DNA from: Phyto melanocephala
Lineage: Eukaryota; Arthropoda; Insecta; Diptera; Rhinophoridae
Direction: 5' to 3'
DNA length: 64,000 nucleotides
NCBI GenBank assembly: GCA_941918925.1
Contig: OW799235.1
Coordinates: 49,151,491-49,215,490 of the forward strand
In this document: one piece after another, positions 1-10,900 of the stretch
Layout of the letters: the number at the start of each line of letters is the position of its first letter
Numbering within the stretch: the first letter of the stretch is position 1
Translations under genes and position numbers: made by a program
The notes under the pieces: model-generated
What the model was told of the DNA's origin: nothing
The model's database searches: none
What the model saw: the letters and a program-made list of their open reading frames with translations, nothing else

Positions 1-996
1 AAAAGGCGATTTTAGCACCAAATGATGGCTGCTCTTCCCCCCGAACGTGTAAACTTTTCTCTTCCGTTTACCTATACTGGTGTCGACTTTGCCGGTCCCT
101 TTAATATCAAATCGTCTAAGTTGAAAAATGCAAAAACACTGAAAGGATACGCTGCAGTATTCGTCTGTTTCACTACTCGTGCAGTTCATCTTGAAATCTG
201 TTCCGAACTTTCTACTGATGCGTTTCTCGCCTGTTTTGATCGTTTTACAGGACGACGAGGTCTTCCCAAAACTATGTTCTCTGATAATGGACGAAATTTT
301 CTCGGAACAAGTTATGTTCTTCTTAAAAATCACAACATCTTTCTCAAATCCGCCGAACAAGCTCTAGTCGAAAAATATAACTCTCTAGGATTTACTTGGT
401 CCTTCATTCCGCCATATGCACCCCACATGGGTGGTCTCTGGGAGGCCGCCGTAAAAAGCATGAAATCCCACTTAAAGAAAATTACAAGTACCCTGTCATT
501 TACTTTTGAAGAGTTCTCGACGCTTCTTGTGAGAATAGAAGCTGTACTAAATTCAAGACCGCTCTCAGCGGTCACTGAAAACCCAGACGAGATTCTACCC
601 CTGACTCCTGGTCATTTCCTTCGCGGTGCCCCTATCACAGCTCCACCTGAAGGTCCCGAAGACCCCCCACTACAAGATATTTGCTTTCTTAAACGATGGG
701 AACGATTAATAGCCCTACACCATATTTTCGCCAAACGCTGGAAAAATGAATATATCACCGAATTGCAGCGCCGCTTTAAATGGAAAAGCGAAAAGCAAAA
801 TATAAAACCAAACGATATCGTAATCATCAAAGACGATTCGCTCCCACCCTCTGAATGGCGCCTCGGTCGCGTCACAAATGTAGTTTACGGTCAAGATAGC
901 AAAGTTCGAGTTGCCGATATTTTGACACAAAATGGACTCATTCGAAGATCCATTGTAAAGCTGTGTGTGCTTCCCACGACTAGTAATAGTCAGTAA
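1..996 (+). pseudogene. pol: BEL/Pao pol, 3' part: integrase core and DUF5641-type C-terminus
   Basis: Integrase end of a BEL/Pao LTR retrotransposon; the enzyme inserts the cDNA into host chromosomes. The window opens inside pol. From 22 the frame reads MAALPPERVNF..., the usual join between the zinc-binding HHCC region and the core. Core acidic residues are visible in TGVDFAGPF (~residue 21), FSDNGRNFLG (~86) and HMGGLWEAAVKS (~140). A C-terminal domain follows, ending EWRLGRVTNVVYGQ...IVKLCVLP, which is typical of the DUF5641 tail of BEL pol. An in-frame TAG at 13-15 lies just upstream of the first Met, so the polyprotein is interrupted; the rest to 996 is open. It is followed 180 bp later by a third ORF and then the 3' LTR. 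Family assignment is firm; whether the copy is otherwise intact cannot be seen. Confidence 0.9.
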
Positions 997-1144
997 ATCA
1001 AGTAACATTTATAGAAGAACATTAAACCACCTAGTCACCCACGACTCAAACATTCCACCGTTCAGTAGCAAAAGATTTACTACTTTTATACAATAACACT
1101 TATATAAATATTAGCCGCACAGAGTATTTTAGCACTGTATGTAT

Positions 1145-1176
1145 TTCCTTTGTTTTTGTTTCTTTGTGTCTTCTAG
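1145..1176 (+). promoter_or_regulatory. Candidate 3' splice acceptor in front of BEL ORF3
   Basis: A nearly pure pyrimidine run (ttcctttgtttttgtttctt and on) ends in TCTTCTAG at 1169-1176, directly abutting the ATG at 1177. This is the form of a strong 3' splice site and suggests ORF3 is translated from a spliced subgenomic mRNA, the way env is in retroviruses. A matching acceptor precedes ORF3 of the second BEL copy at 58592-58606. Confidence 0.55.
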
Positions 1177-1701
1177 ATGGAAGGAAGAAGACCCAGATGC
1201 CATGCGTGCAAGCGAAACCATCCCTTGAAGTATTGCAAGGAGTTCCAAACCTGGAGTGTTGAGCTCCGTCGTGCCTCCGTCCGAAACCTAGGCTATTGTA
1301 TGAACTGCCTTGCTCACTCACATACACGGGAGTGGTGTACTTCTCGCGCCCGTTGTCATCTTCAGATCGACGAAGAACGGTTGTGCAACCGTCACCATCA
1401 CACTCTACTCCACCGATCTATACGGGACCCCTTGTCCTCCAGTTTCGAAGAATCGGATGTTTACTTCCCATACGATCTGCAAGAAACTGAAGATCTAGAT
1501 AATACCGCCGCTACCAAATATGAACGTCCTTCAATAGTCGAGGCCAGTCTACTTCCTCTTGAAGACTCTGCGCCAAATAAGCCCCACCACATTTCTACAA
1601 GATCGAACGGTATTACTGTGCAACAGTCGTCATTTGGTTGGATAATTTCCGGATTATGGAAGGGATGCCTGTGCCATCCTTCGGCGGCCGGAATATGTTG
1701 A
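1177..1701 (+). CDS. BEL ORF3: zinc-knuckle protein with remnant of a retropepsin-like domain
   Basis: 174-residue ORF between pol and the 3' LTR, in the position env occupies in other retroelements. Its N-terminal ~80 residues hold a Cys/His array of the BEL gag type: CHACKRNHPLKYC, then YCMNCLAHSHTREWC, then HHHTLLH. Near the C-terminus QSSFGWIISG matches the last strand of BEL aspartic proteases (compare TVFGWILTG in the second BEL copy), but the active-site part of that domain is missing, so it is truncated or internally deleted. The stop codon at 1699-1701 lies inside the first bases of the LTR. The ATG follows a splice-acceptor-like sequence directly. The closest relative in the window is the ORF at 57695-58585, which shares the NCLAH and KR.HPL wording that neither gag has. 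Function unknown; nucleic-acid binding is inferred from the knuckles. Confidence 0.7.
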   Translation: MEGRRPRCHACKRNHPLKYCKEFQTWSVELRRASVRNLGYCMNCLAHSHTREWCTSRARCHLQIDEERLCNRHHHTLLHRSIRDPLSSSFEESDVYFPYDLQETEDLDNTAATKYERPSIVEASLLPLEDSAPNKPHHISTRSNGITVQQSSFGWIISGLWKGCLCHPSAAGIC

Positions 1702-2072
1702 ACCGTGTTCAACAAAAATTTTAATTTTTTTTTTTTGATGGGTCCCATCCCTTAAATTCTTTATATTTTGTTCAATAAGACAAGAAGTCAATTTTGTTAT
1801 TGTTTTTTTTTATTTATTTACCGTTTCTTTAAATATGTATATTATTTCTATACTCTCTTTCTTTTTTAACGAAACATATTTTGGAAGTTTACCGTTTTTT
1901 TTGTAACCATTTATCTCATATTTTTTATTATAAGTTAGTCTTTTAAGATCCATGCAAGAAGCATAACGTAATAAATAAATTGAATTTTATTTAAACTCGC
2001 TTTATTTCTTTGGAAGAAATAATAGCTCTAATTGGACTAGGGAGGTACCCAGTCCAAAAGCAGGTATTAACA
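1696..2072 (+). repeat. BEL 3' LTR (approximate 3' edge)
   Basis: Starts TGTTGAACC right after the purine/G-rich run tcggcggccggaata, which serves as polypurine tract. The end is placed at ...ttaaca (2072) because the candidate has TGTT...AACA termini and a length usual for BEL LTRs (~377 bp). The partner 5' LTR is outside the window, so the 3' edge is an estimate. An AATAAA-like cluster (aataaataaattg) lies near 1968-1982. Confidence 0.5.
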
Positions 2073-3420
2073 TTGTGAAGTGTTAAAAGTGATGTGAATG
2101 ACAGTTGAAATCAATAATTCGAAATACATAAAAGTTTATGACGATATAAATGTATAAGAAAAAGTGCCTGATGAGCAAAAATAGAAGAAATGTAAAAATT
2201 TAAAAAAATCGTCCAATCGTTTTTTTTTTGTTTCTAAAATTATAGATTCCAAATTTTATTGTGGTATCAAACATAATTCGTAGAGATGCTAACCTCACTT
2301 TCAAAAACCTCTTCTTTTTCTTTTTTTTTGCAAAAAAAGTGCATAATTTTTTTTTTTTTAGCTTTTGTACTAATTGTTTCAACATGAATATTCAACATAT
2401 TTCAAATTTTTTAATAATAATTTAATAACTTTTGATCGAACCTTTCAGCGAAAAAAAAATTATTGTTAAACCTTTATTCGTTTGGCCGCAAAAAAGATAT
2501 CAAATAAACATCCAGAAACCGAAAAAAACATTTAAATCTCATATAATTTTCTTCACTTTCCTGACTTTAGCAGTGTCTCAGAGCTACAAATCGCAACTAA
2601 AAGTCTTGAAAATTTACAATATAATGTAAAATATTGTTGTCTTTTTTTTATTGAGATGCGTACTTAGTTTTTAAGATTTGTTAAAATTCAGTTTTGCCTT
2701 TTTGGCCAGCTTTTCAGGTCAAATACTCCTCTGTGCAACGGTCTGAAAGTTTAATGATATAGCCGCTAATCTCCCAATGGCATGTAATTTCTTGCATTTG
2801 TTTGCAAGTTTAATTAAAAAAAAAGAATTAAAGGGCACACAATATTGAAATTTAAAATATAATATGTATGAATGTATACTAGGTACTCAATGGGAAAAAT
2901 ACATAAAAATAGATATGTATTTAGTTTAGTTTTTTTTCATAGTGCATCTTATTTTGCTAGTCATGATATTTCATCGAATACTCATATTGACCATGGTACA
3001 ATGAAATGTTAAAAAAAAATAAAAATTGCAGCAAACACAAAAGAAAGTGGCATCGAACAGCGAACCTTCAACTTTATAGTTTAGTGGTGCACCCACCATA
3101 CTATCAACATCTTTTATGCCTATGAATTTTTTTGTGTTTATAGGTATTTCAACCACTCACACTAAGTTGTATAAAAGTTATAGCTTTTGTTAGGCAGTTA
3201 GTTATCTCTGTCAGCGAGAGCCGCGGTGACATTTTATTTTCTTTAAATAAATACGTACATACATACATATATGTTTCATTATTATTTCTTTATAATGATT
3301 TTATCCGCTCAAAAAGCTTTATCGACTCTCCTATTCATAAGCTTTCAGAAATTATGTATATACTTCGAAAATGAAAATTGTAGAAACTTTACACGAAATG
3401 ACAAACCTATATATGTATAC
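2073..3420. other. AT-rich non-coding stretch
   Basis: No coding segment, RNA gene or element boundary that I can support. It contains poly-T/poly-A runs and a short tacatacatacatatatg microsatellite near 3255. A locally GC-richer patch (gcgagagccgcggtgac, ~3213) has no recognisable partner. Confidence 0.5.
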
Positions 3421-4608
3421 CCTTTTTCACTGTGTGAAGGGTATAAAAACCTCTTTGGGCGCTCATAGCATTATCTGTCTCACCTTGTATTAGTAGTCAC
3501 TTGTTTCAAAATACTAGCTTCGCAAACGTAGAAAATACAAAATGTATCATAAAAATTCAAAAAATACCTTTTTGGTAGCCCATAACATTTTACTCTCACC
3601 TGGAATCAATCCTTTTATTACAATTCCACCTTTATAAACGTAAAAAATACAAAAAGTACCATAGAAATTCAAGAAAGTACCTTTTTGGTCGCCTATAACA
3701 TTTTTAGTCTCACCTGGAATCAATAGTCACTAATTTTGAAATTCTAGCTTTGCAAACTTTGAATATACAGAAATACCATAAAAATTAAAAAAGTAGCTTT
3801 TCGGTCGCCCATAACATTTTCAACCTCAAATCGGATCATTAGTCACTAATGTCGAAATTTTAGCTTCATAAACGTAGAAAATACAAAAAGTACCCAAAAA
3901 AACAGAAAAGTACCCTTTTGGGGTTTTCCATATCAATGTATAAATTCCAAGTTTAAAATTTTTAAATATTTATGCAACAAAAAAATATTTTTAAATACAT
4001 GATTTAAAGTGAGTAAATCTACTCTCTTTGCATAAAAGTAATTATGTTATAAAAGGTACCAAACTGTTTTCCCGAATTTTCCCCTTTCTACCCTGTTGTG
4101 AATATGTTTTAATTTATACCAAATTACATTATTTAGTATGTCAGGTGAAATCCCTATTACAAGTTTTATGAAAATTGGCCCTGTAGTTCAGAATTATACA
4201 TATTTTTTGGGGTTTTTCCCTTTTTGGCACCTTTTATGTCCTCCTAAATAACACAATTAAATAACACAGTTTAAGCTTTTTTCCTAGCTTTATGTGTTTG
4301 GAAGCTACATAATGTACCAAATTATAGTTTTCCCCATTTTTTCCCCTTAGGGATTGAAAATTCTGCTTTTTTGTGCAAATTACAATACTTTTTCAATTTG
4401 GTTTGTATCATTTTTAGTTTAGCAGATATAAGATTACCGATTTTAGCCGTTTTTACCCCCTTAAAATACAAATTTCCAAACATCCCTTCATAGTGAAGCT
4501 ATACATCGAAAGAGGAACCGATTGTCCAAATTGTTTCTAGTTCTTTGCATTTGTGCTGTGCGATGATGAATCAGTCAGTCACGTTACCCTTATATATATA
4601 TATATAGA
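3421..4608 (-). repeat. Family B repeat (Helitron-like?), copy B1, with ~118-bp tandem units
   Basis: On the minus strand the element begins TCTATATATATATA at 4608, preceded by A, and runs through GACTGACTGATTCATCATCG and a ~600-bp unique head. It then enters about four tandem units of ~118 bp between ~3930 and 3480; each unit holds GTACTTTTTGTATTTTCTACG, then a CTATTGAT and GGTGAGACT block. The same head-plus-array occurs on the plus strand at 23345-25270. The lower boundary (~3421, at a gggtataaaa motif) is uncertain. Confidence 0.55.
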
Positions 4609-5087
4609 TAACGTGCTTCGCTCCGTATAAAGTGAAATAATAAAAAAAATTAATTGGAATATCAAATTAATTAATTAAAAAAAAATATTTTAATAATTGC
4701 TAGCTATTTTTAACTTAATCTAAAACATTTGGATAAGCAATACATATTTTTTGTTCGTTTAAATATTTTTGTTCCGCTCATCCTTTTTACAGATAACTGC
4801 AATTGAAAAAAACTACCAAAATTATTTTTTATTGGAACACCAAATTTCTAAAAAGTGTTATTAGGCTTCTAGGATTTTTTTAATTTTTGTGCTACATGCA
4901 TTAGGTCCGAAGATACAATATTAACGATTTTACCCGTTTTTAGCGATTTTCCCCCTAAATTCCAAAAAAGTACAAAAAGTAAAATTACTTTAAAGAATTA
5001 TTTTCTTGTCATCGACAGGCTCTAGGTCAAAAAAAAAACTATTTAATTCTAATATTTAAATAAAAATCTTTTATTTTTTTTTAAATA
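4609..5087. other. AT-rich stretch with family-B-like fragments
   Basis: No gene. Text such as ttttacccgtttttagcgattttccccc (4927-4955) resembles parts of the family B head, so this may be an eroded second B copy. Confidence 0.35.
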
Positions 5088-5700
5088 CTAGAAAACCCTG
5101 GCGCGCGTTGCTACGCCCCTTAATGAATAAAAATGCATTCATAATTTTAATTGAATATCAAGTGCAAGAAGCTAAAAATTATAACTTTTTTAAAGGACGC
5201 GGCACTGCCCACTTTTCTAATAACGAAGCTGTATACATTACAGCTCAATATGTGTGCAAAGATTCAGAAAATGGGTGAAGTTCAAGTAGCTGAAATGATA
5301 ACTTTTTTTTATGGGCGTTTCACTGTCCACTTTTCTAATCACGAAATTGTAAAGTCATGACAGCTCAATATGTGTGCAAAGTTTCAGAAAAATCGGTCCA
5401 GTGCAAGTACCTCAAAATTAAAACGTTTTTAGGGGCGTGGCCCCGCCCACTTTTCTTATCACGAAATTAATTAGTCATGAGAGCTCGATATGTGTGCAAA
5501 GTTTCAGAAAAATCGGTCAAGTGCAAGTAGCTAAAACTGGTAATTAATTTTTTATGGGCGTGGCCCCGCCCACTTTTTTTCACCCATAAACACTCCCTGG
5601 AATGTGTACGACAACTTGCCAAAACTTGAGTCCGATCGGTTTTACAGTTTCAGAGTCTATAGCTAACACACACACAGCACAAGCCTTTAAAAACAATGCT
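5088..5700 (-). mobile_element. Helitron-like non-autonomous element, copy A1 (four ~120-bp units)
   Basis: Read on the minus strand it ends in GGGGCGTAGCAACGCGCGCC, a short spacer, CTAG (5091-5088) and then T, the terminal form of Helitrons (hairpin, CTRR, T). Four tandem units of about 120 bp lie at ~5208, 5327, 5447 and 5569; each holds a GC-rich near-palindrome (gggcgtggccccgcccac) followed by tcatgacagctcaatatgtg and tttcagaaaaatcggtc. The 5' end (TC + AT run), seen in copies A2 and A3, is missing here; the copy fades out in a cacacacacag run near 5680. Confidence 0.6.
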
Positions 5701-5838
5701 GCAGCAATTTGTAGACAATCAAAGCGGGTAAACGTATTACTTATGCCCGGGTTAAAACCACTAAAAATATAATTTCCAATAAAGCACCAAACAAAACATG
5801 TCCCAACAGTGCAGTGTTACCGAAGTTATTTTAAATAT

Positions 5839-6365
5839 TGTTACAGATTTATTTTTAAGTTGAATTTACATTATAATTTATTTTAGTTGTAGTAGTTTAA
5901 GTTACTGTAGTTTTATTTGTATTAGTTTATTTCGCTGGTTGTTCGAAAATTATGTTTGTTATTATGTGTAGCATACTTTTAGGCACTTCTATTATTCGTG
6001 CATATTACTTAACGTGTTTTTTTAAATTTAACGGTATTCGAATGTACTAGAATGTACATACGAGAACTTTGTCGAATGTTACCGAACACCACTATGTTAC
6101 TATAAATAGCCGAACAACACAGCTAACATAATCAGTATTACAATAGAGCTTGTAAAGTGTGTATCAAAGTGAGTTTGATAATAAAAGTGTATAACCATAA
6201 GTGTAATAAGTAAAATGATATTAAAGCAATCTTTGAGTGTGTTTAAGTAAATAAAGTGCTCTTAATTTTTTAACGAATTTCAACTTTTTCTGATTGCAAT
6301 AAAAGAACTCAAGAGGTTTATTTAAAGGAAATAATCCAACCTTTATAAAAGGTATAAACGTAACA
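5839..6365 (+). repeat. Gypsy LTR1 (5' LTR)
   Basis: Begins TGTTACA and ends CGTAACA, a short inverted terminal repeat. It differs from LTR2 at 13 positions, all between its 5' end and about 6286. Contains TATAAATA at 6101-6108, an initiator-like TCAGT at 6132-6136 and AATAAA at 6250-6255. Confidence 0.95.
6101..6136 (+). promoter_or_regulatory. LTR core promoter: TATA box plus initiator
   Basis: TATAAATA (6101-6108) is followed 33 bp downstream by A of ATCAGT (6134), the spacing and wording of an arthropod TATA/Inr promoter. The identical pair occurs in LTR2 (from 11759) and LTR3 (from 17375). Transcription would start near 6134, with AATAAA ~116 bp downstream closing the R region. Confidence 0.6.
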
Positions 6366-6367
6366 CC

Positions 6368-6383
6368 TGGTGTCAGAAGTTGG
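6368..6383 (+). other. Primer-binding site, tRNA-Leu type
   Basis: TGGTGTCAGAAGTTGG starts two bases after LTR1. It is close to the complement of the 3' end of insect tRNA-Leu (CCA end plus acceptor stem); the tRNA identity comes from memory of that end, not from a search. The same site follows LTR2 at 12026-12041. Confidence 0.65.
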
Positions 6384-6411
6384 ATTGCATTTAAAAAAAA
6401 AAAAATCAGAC

Positions 6412-7907
6412 ATGAAATTTGAGGAGCTTAAAGTAGAACAACTCAAGAAAGAATTGAATAAGCTTGCATTGCCGACAACAGGTAATAAAGTAGAATTACA
6501 GAAGAGACTTCTAGATGAATTTAAGCGGCGTAATATTGACATTGATGGTTACGAGTTTGACGAAAAAGAAGAAATTGAAGTCTCCACTCGAGCAACCACA
6601 AACAACATGGATTTAAGTACAATGCTTGCAGCAATGATGGAAAAAATGGAACTTAACAGTCAAAAGTTATTAGCTGAAGTTCAAGAAACTTCTAAAGCTA
6701 ATAATGAAAAATTATTAGCTCAAGTTAAAGTAGAAGTTCAAGAAGTTAAACTAGAAGTTCAAGAAACTTCTATAGCTAATAATGAAAAATTATTAGCCGA
6801 AGTTCAAGAATCTTCTAGAGCTAATAATGAAAAATTATTAGCTGAAGTAAAAGAAGAAAGTAAAATAATGGAGTTAAGATTTCAAGAATGTTCTAGAGTT
6901 ACGAACGAGAAACTTCAGGAAATTTCTGAAGCTGTGAACAGCAGAGTAGATGGCATTGAAAAAGAAGTTAATAAAATTGATAAAAAAAACTGTCAGATCT
7001 TGAAAGTGACATCGGAGCACAGGCTAGAGATGTTGACGAAAAATTGCAGATGACAGTTAAAAATGTTGACGAAAAATTTAAAAACCTGGAAATAAAAATT
7101 AAAGATCTTCAGTGTCATGTGGGACCAGTGCGAATAATTCCAGAAATATCTAGTAGAATAAAGGCCCCTACTTTTGATGGTAGTGCACCATTTAATGTTT
7201 TTAAATTTCAGTTTGAGACAGTTGCCAATAGAAATATGTGGAACAATAAAGAAAAAGCTATAGAGTTGATTTTGGCATTGAAAGGCAACGCAGCACAAGT
7301 TCTAGAAGGTATACCCATTGGCTGCAGAGAAAACTACGATGACATAATGGTGGCGCTATAACGTAAGTATGGCGGCGAGCACAAACGAGATATATACCGA
7401 ATGGAATTGCGAGGCAGAATCCAGAAAGTTAATGAGTCCTTACAAGATTTCGCAACGGAGATCGAGCGTTTGGTGCAGCTGACATATCCAGGTGAAAATC
7501 ACCTATTTTTGGATCAGTTTAAAATTGAAACGTTTGTAAATGGAATACGTGATCCTGAAATAAAGCACGCGGTGTTTGGCACACATAAATCGACGTTTGC
7601 AGAAACAGTTTCATATGCACTAACACAGGAAACTGCAAAATTGCTTTCTAAGCCGCAGATATACAAGGTACGAAATCTTGAAATTTCTACAGAAATGGAA
7701 AGAGATGAAGTAAGCGATTTAAGGGCTCGTATAAAGGCGTTAGAGGAAAAACAAGACAAAGCCAGAGCCAAATGTTATAATTGCGGTAAGAATGGGCATT
7801 TTCAGCGAAATTGCAAAGCACCAAGGAAGCGGGCTAGATCTGTTTCGCCACTTGGAAACAGCAAACGGGCAAATACGAATTCATCAAATGAGTCACCGTT
7901 AAACTAA
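6412..7907 (+). pseudogene. gag: Gypsy gag, copy 1: SAP domain, coiled coil, capsid, zinc knuckle (broken)
   Basis: Structural protein of a Ty3/gypsy retrotransposon. I start it at ATG 6412 because the upstream frame has only GTG. Residues ~1-36 (FEELKVEQLKKELNKLALP...LL) form a SAP motif, a helix-turn-helix that binds AT-rich DNA. A repetitive coiled-coil stretch follows, with the QE(T/S)S.ANNEKLLAEV unit repeated. The capsid segment (SSRIKAPTFDGSAPFNVFKFQFE) and a CCHC knuckle CYNCGKNGHFQRNC with a basic tail come last. Two breaks: an eight-A run (6982-6989) shifts the frame after the coiled coil, and TAA at 7359-7361 interrupts capsid. The stop is shared with copy 2; the A-run length is not (seven there). 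The gag stop is 7905-7907. Confidence 0.85.
7898..7904 (+). other. Candidate -1 ribosomal frameshift site GTTAAAC at the gag/pol junction
   Basis: The heptamer G TTA AAC sits in the gag frame immediately before the gag stop TAA (7905-7907). Slipping back one base there continues directly into the pol frame, which is open from this point to protease. The heptamer has the X XXY YYZ form used by retroviruses and nidoviruses. Copy 2 has it at 13555-13561. Functional use is inferred. Confidence 0.6.
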
Positions 7908-10900
7908 AACGAGCTAGCACTACAGGGCAAGAGCTAGCTCCCATAACCGAGGGCCCCACAATCTCCATATCAGTTATGCAGCAGAAAAATAGCAACCTTA
8001 CTGCTTGTGGTTATATCAATGGTCGAAGCCATATCTTTACTATAGACACAGAAGCAGCGCAGTCTATTATCAGGCCCGATTTAGTAAACAAAACAATCGA
8101 ACCGTCATGTGGCGTAAGTCTGCGAACAGCTACTGGGGAGCCTGCTACTGTCTATGGTAAAATAAACGTAAATGTAACTGTTGCCAACATAAGTGTCAAT
8201 AATGTATTCATTGTTGCCGACATTGTGGACGGAGTAATCATCGGTGCAGATTTTATGATTAGTCATGGCATTAATCTGCACATGGGGCAGAAGGTAATGA
8301 TTTGGAGGAATGTTGAAATACCCCTAGATGTCGGTTATGAAAATAAGGTGCATGTAAGGAAACTAGTTGCTACAGAATGTGAGAAAATACCACCACAGTC
8401 AGAAAGTGTAGTATGGGCGCGAATAGAGGGAGATTGTGCGGACAACCGGTTGTGGGTGGTAGAACAAACAAATATAAAAAGTGACCTAATAACAGCAAAA
8501 GCCCTTGTCAAAACCAGAAATGACGGAAGAGTCCCTGTAAGAGTGCTTAACCTTTCCGCCTGTGAAAAAGTCGTCAAGCCAAAGTCCGAATTAGGTCAAT
8601 GTGCTAAAGCTGAGGCAATAATTAACTGCGAAATGAAATCGGGTCCTGTCAGTATGTCAAATAAAGAGCAGGAGATGCTAGCAGAATACGTAGAGAAGTG
8701 GGTTAAAGGATTATCGCCGTCCGATAGGAATAAAGCAAAACAGCTACTCAGAAAGCATGCATCCATCTTCGCTCTGAAAGGTCAACATCAAGGTAGAACA
8801 TCACTTGTGAAACATCAAATAAATACCGGCGATTCAAGGCCTATAAAACAAGCTCCTAGAAGTATTCCTTTAGCGAAACGTAATGAAGTCAAAGAGCTTG
8901 TTAATGAAATGGAGCAGAATGGAGTAATAGAACCTTCTTCAAGTCCTTGGAGCTCACCGGTAGTTTTGGTTAAAAAGAAAGATGGCAGCACAAGATTTTG
9001 CGTCGATTATAGAAAACTGAATGACGTCACTAAGAAGGACAGTTATCCACTACCAAGGATAGATGACACTTTGGACACGCTAGCTGGAACAAAATGGTTC
9101 TCTACTTTAAACCTGCAAAGTGGTTACTGGCAAGTAGAAATATCTGATAAAGATAAGGAGAAAACAGCTTTTAGTGCAAGTGACGGGCTGTGGCAATTTA
9201 ACGTGATGCCATTTGGACTATGCAACGCTCCAGCCACATTCGAGCGATTAATGGAACGCGTATTAAGGGGACTTCATTGGAAGACATGCCTGGTGTATCT
9301 TGATGACATAATTGTCATGGGTAAGAGTTTTGACGATCACCTGAAAAATCTAGAAGACGTTCTTAAACGAATATCAGTGGCTGGACTTAAATTAAGCGCA
9401 AAGAAATGTGCATTGTTCCAAAAAGAGTTTAAATACTTGGGGCATTGAGTCGCAGAGGATGGTATATCAACTGACGAAGATAAAATTCAAGCTGTGAAGG
9501 ACTGGCCTTGCCCGAAAAACCTTCATGAGTAACGTAGTTTTCTAGGCCTCTGTACCTACTACAGGCGTTTTTTGTCGAATTTTGCCAGTGTCGCTGCCAG
9601 TCTACATGAGCTCACCAAGAAGTCACGACCATTCTTGTGGGCTGAAGCACAAGAACAAGCATTCAAGAAGCTCAAGGAGTTGTTATGCGTAGCACCAGTT
9701 TTGGCATATCCCATCGCTGGGGAGAAATTTGTATTGGATAGCGATGCGAGTGGATACGAGATAGGTGGTGTTCTTTCGCAGGTTGTCAATGGATCAGAAA
9801 GAGCCATAGGCTACTACAGTCGGACACTCTCGAAGCCTGAAAAAAATTATTGTGTAACACGACGAGAGCTTCTGGCTGTTGTGGAGTGTGTAAAGCATTA
9901 CCACAAATATCTGTATGGACAACACTTCGAACTAAGAACCGATCACTCTGCACTCAGATTGTTGCTACAATTCAAACAACCTGAAGGACAGCTAGCCCGT
10001 TGGATTGAACGCCTCCGGAGCTACGATTTCAGTATTGAGCACAGTAAGGGCACTAAACATGGAAATGCAGATGCACTCTCCCGAAGACCGTGCAGATTGG
10101 AGTGCAAACATTGTGCGAAAGCTGAAGGAAAAGAATGTGCCGTTGACCTTCAGCTAACACATATAGAGACAAGTGGTGACTGGTCAGCGGCGCAAAGAGA
10201 CGATCCAATACTGGCAAAAATTATGTCAGCAAAGGAGGAAGACAAAAGGCCGACCCGTAACCAAATATCAGCGGAAAGTCCACTGATGAAATCATACTGG
10301 GCGCTATGGAATAGTCTGCAGGTTATTAACGGATGCCTTTATCGAAAATAGGAAGGTACTGATGGTAAATCGACAACAAATCTGATTGTTGTGCCATCAT
10401 CTAAAGTCAAAGAGGTATTGAAGGAGTTTCATACTGGTTCAAGTGGTGGTCATCTTGGTGTAACAAAAACCATAGAAAAGATAAAGCAACGTTTCTATTG
10501 GGTTGGATGCCAACAATCTGTAGCTGATTGGATAGCAAATTGCGCACAATGTATCGCAGCCAAGGGCCCAGTAAGAAGGAGTCGAGGAGTGCTGCAGCAG
10601 TACAATTCAGGTGCTCCCTTTGAGCGAATAGCGATGGATATAGCAGGCCCTTTTCCTGTCAATGAGGCTGGAAACCGTTACGTTCTAGTTGTAATCGACT
10701 ATTTTAGCAAATGGCCAGAGGTATACGCAATACCAAATCAAGAAGCTAAAACTGTCGTAAACGCATTTGTGAACAACTGGGTGTGCCGCTATGGAGTTCC
10801 GCTTGAGCTACATTCTGATCAGGGAAGAAATTTTGAATCTGCGATATTCCAGGAAATGAGCGAACTATACGGTATCCGAAAAACGAGGACTACGCCACTG

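Noticed and set aside
330..1008. Minus-strand open frames opposite the BEL integrase (330-575, 612-875, 715-1008)
   Set aside because: Antisense shadows of a clearly conserved plus-strand domain.
1177..1701. Reading ORF3 as an env gene
   Set aside because: No signal peptide, membrane segment or cleavage site; it holds zinc knuckles instead.
3045..3110. Possible tRNA or tRNA-derived SINE (gcatcgaacagcgaaccttcaac)
   Set aside because: No cloverleaf, no A box at the right distance and no CCA-adjacent stem pairing.
6370..6411. GTG start for gag at 6370
   Set aside because: It lies inside the primer-binding site and eukaryotic translation would use ATG 6412, which also opens the SAP motif.
6318..6542. 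Minus-strand frame of 74 aa repeated at 11976-12200
   Set aside because: Exact antisense of the LTR/gag junction; present twice only because the element is duplicated.
6980..6990. Programmed frameshift inside gag at the A-run
   Set aside because: Run length differs between the two units and a downstream stop is shared, so mutation explains it better.
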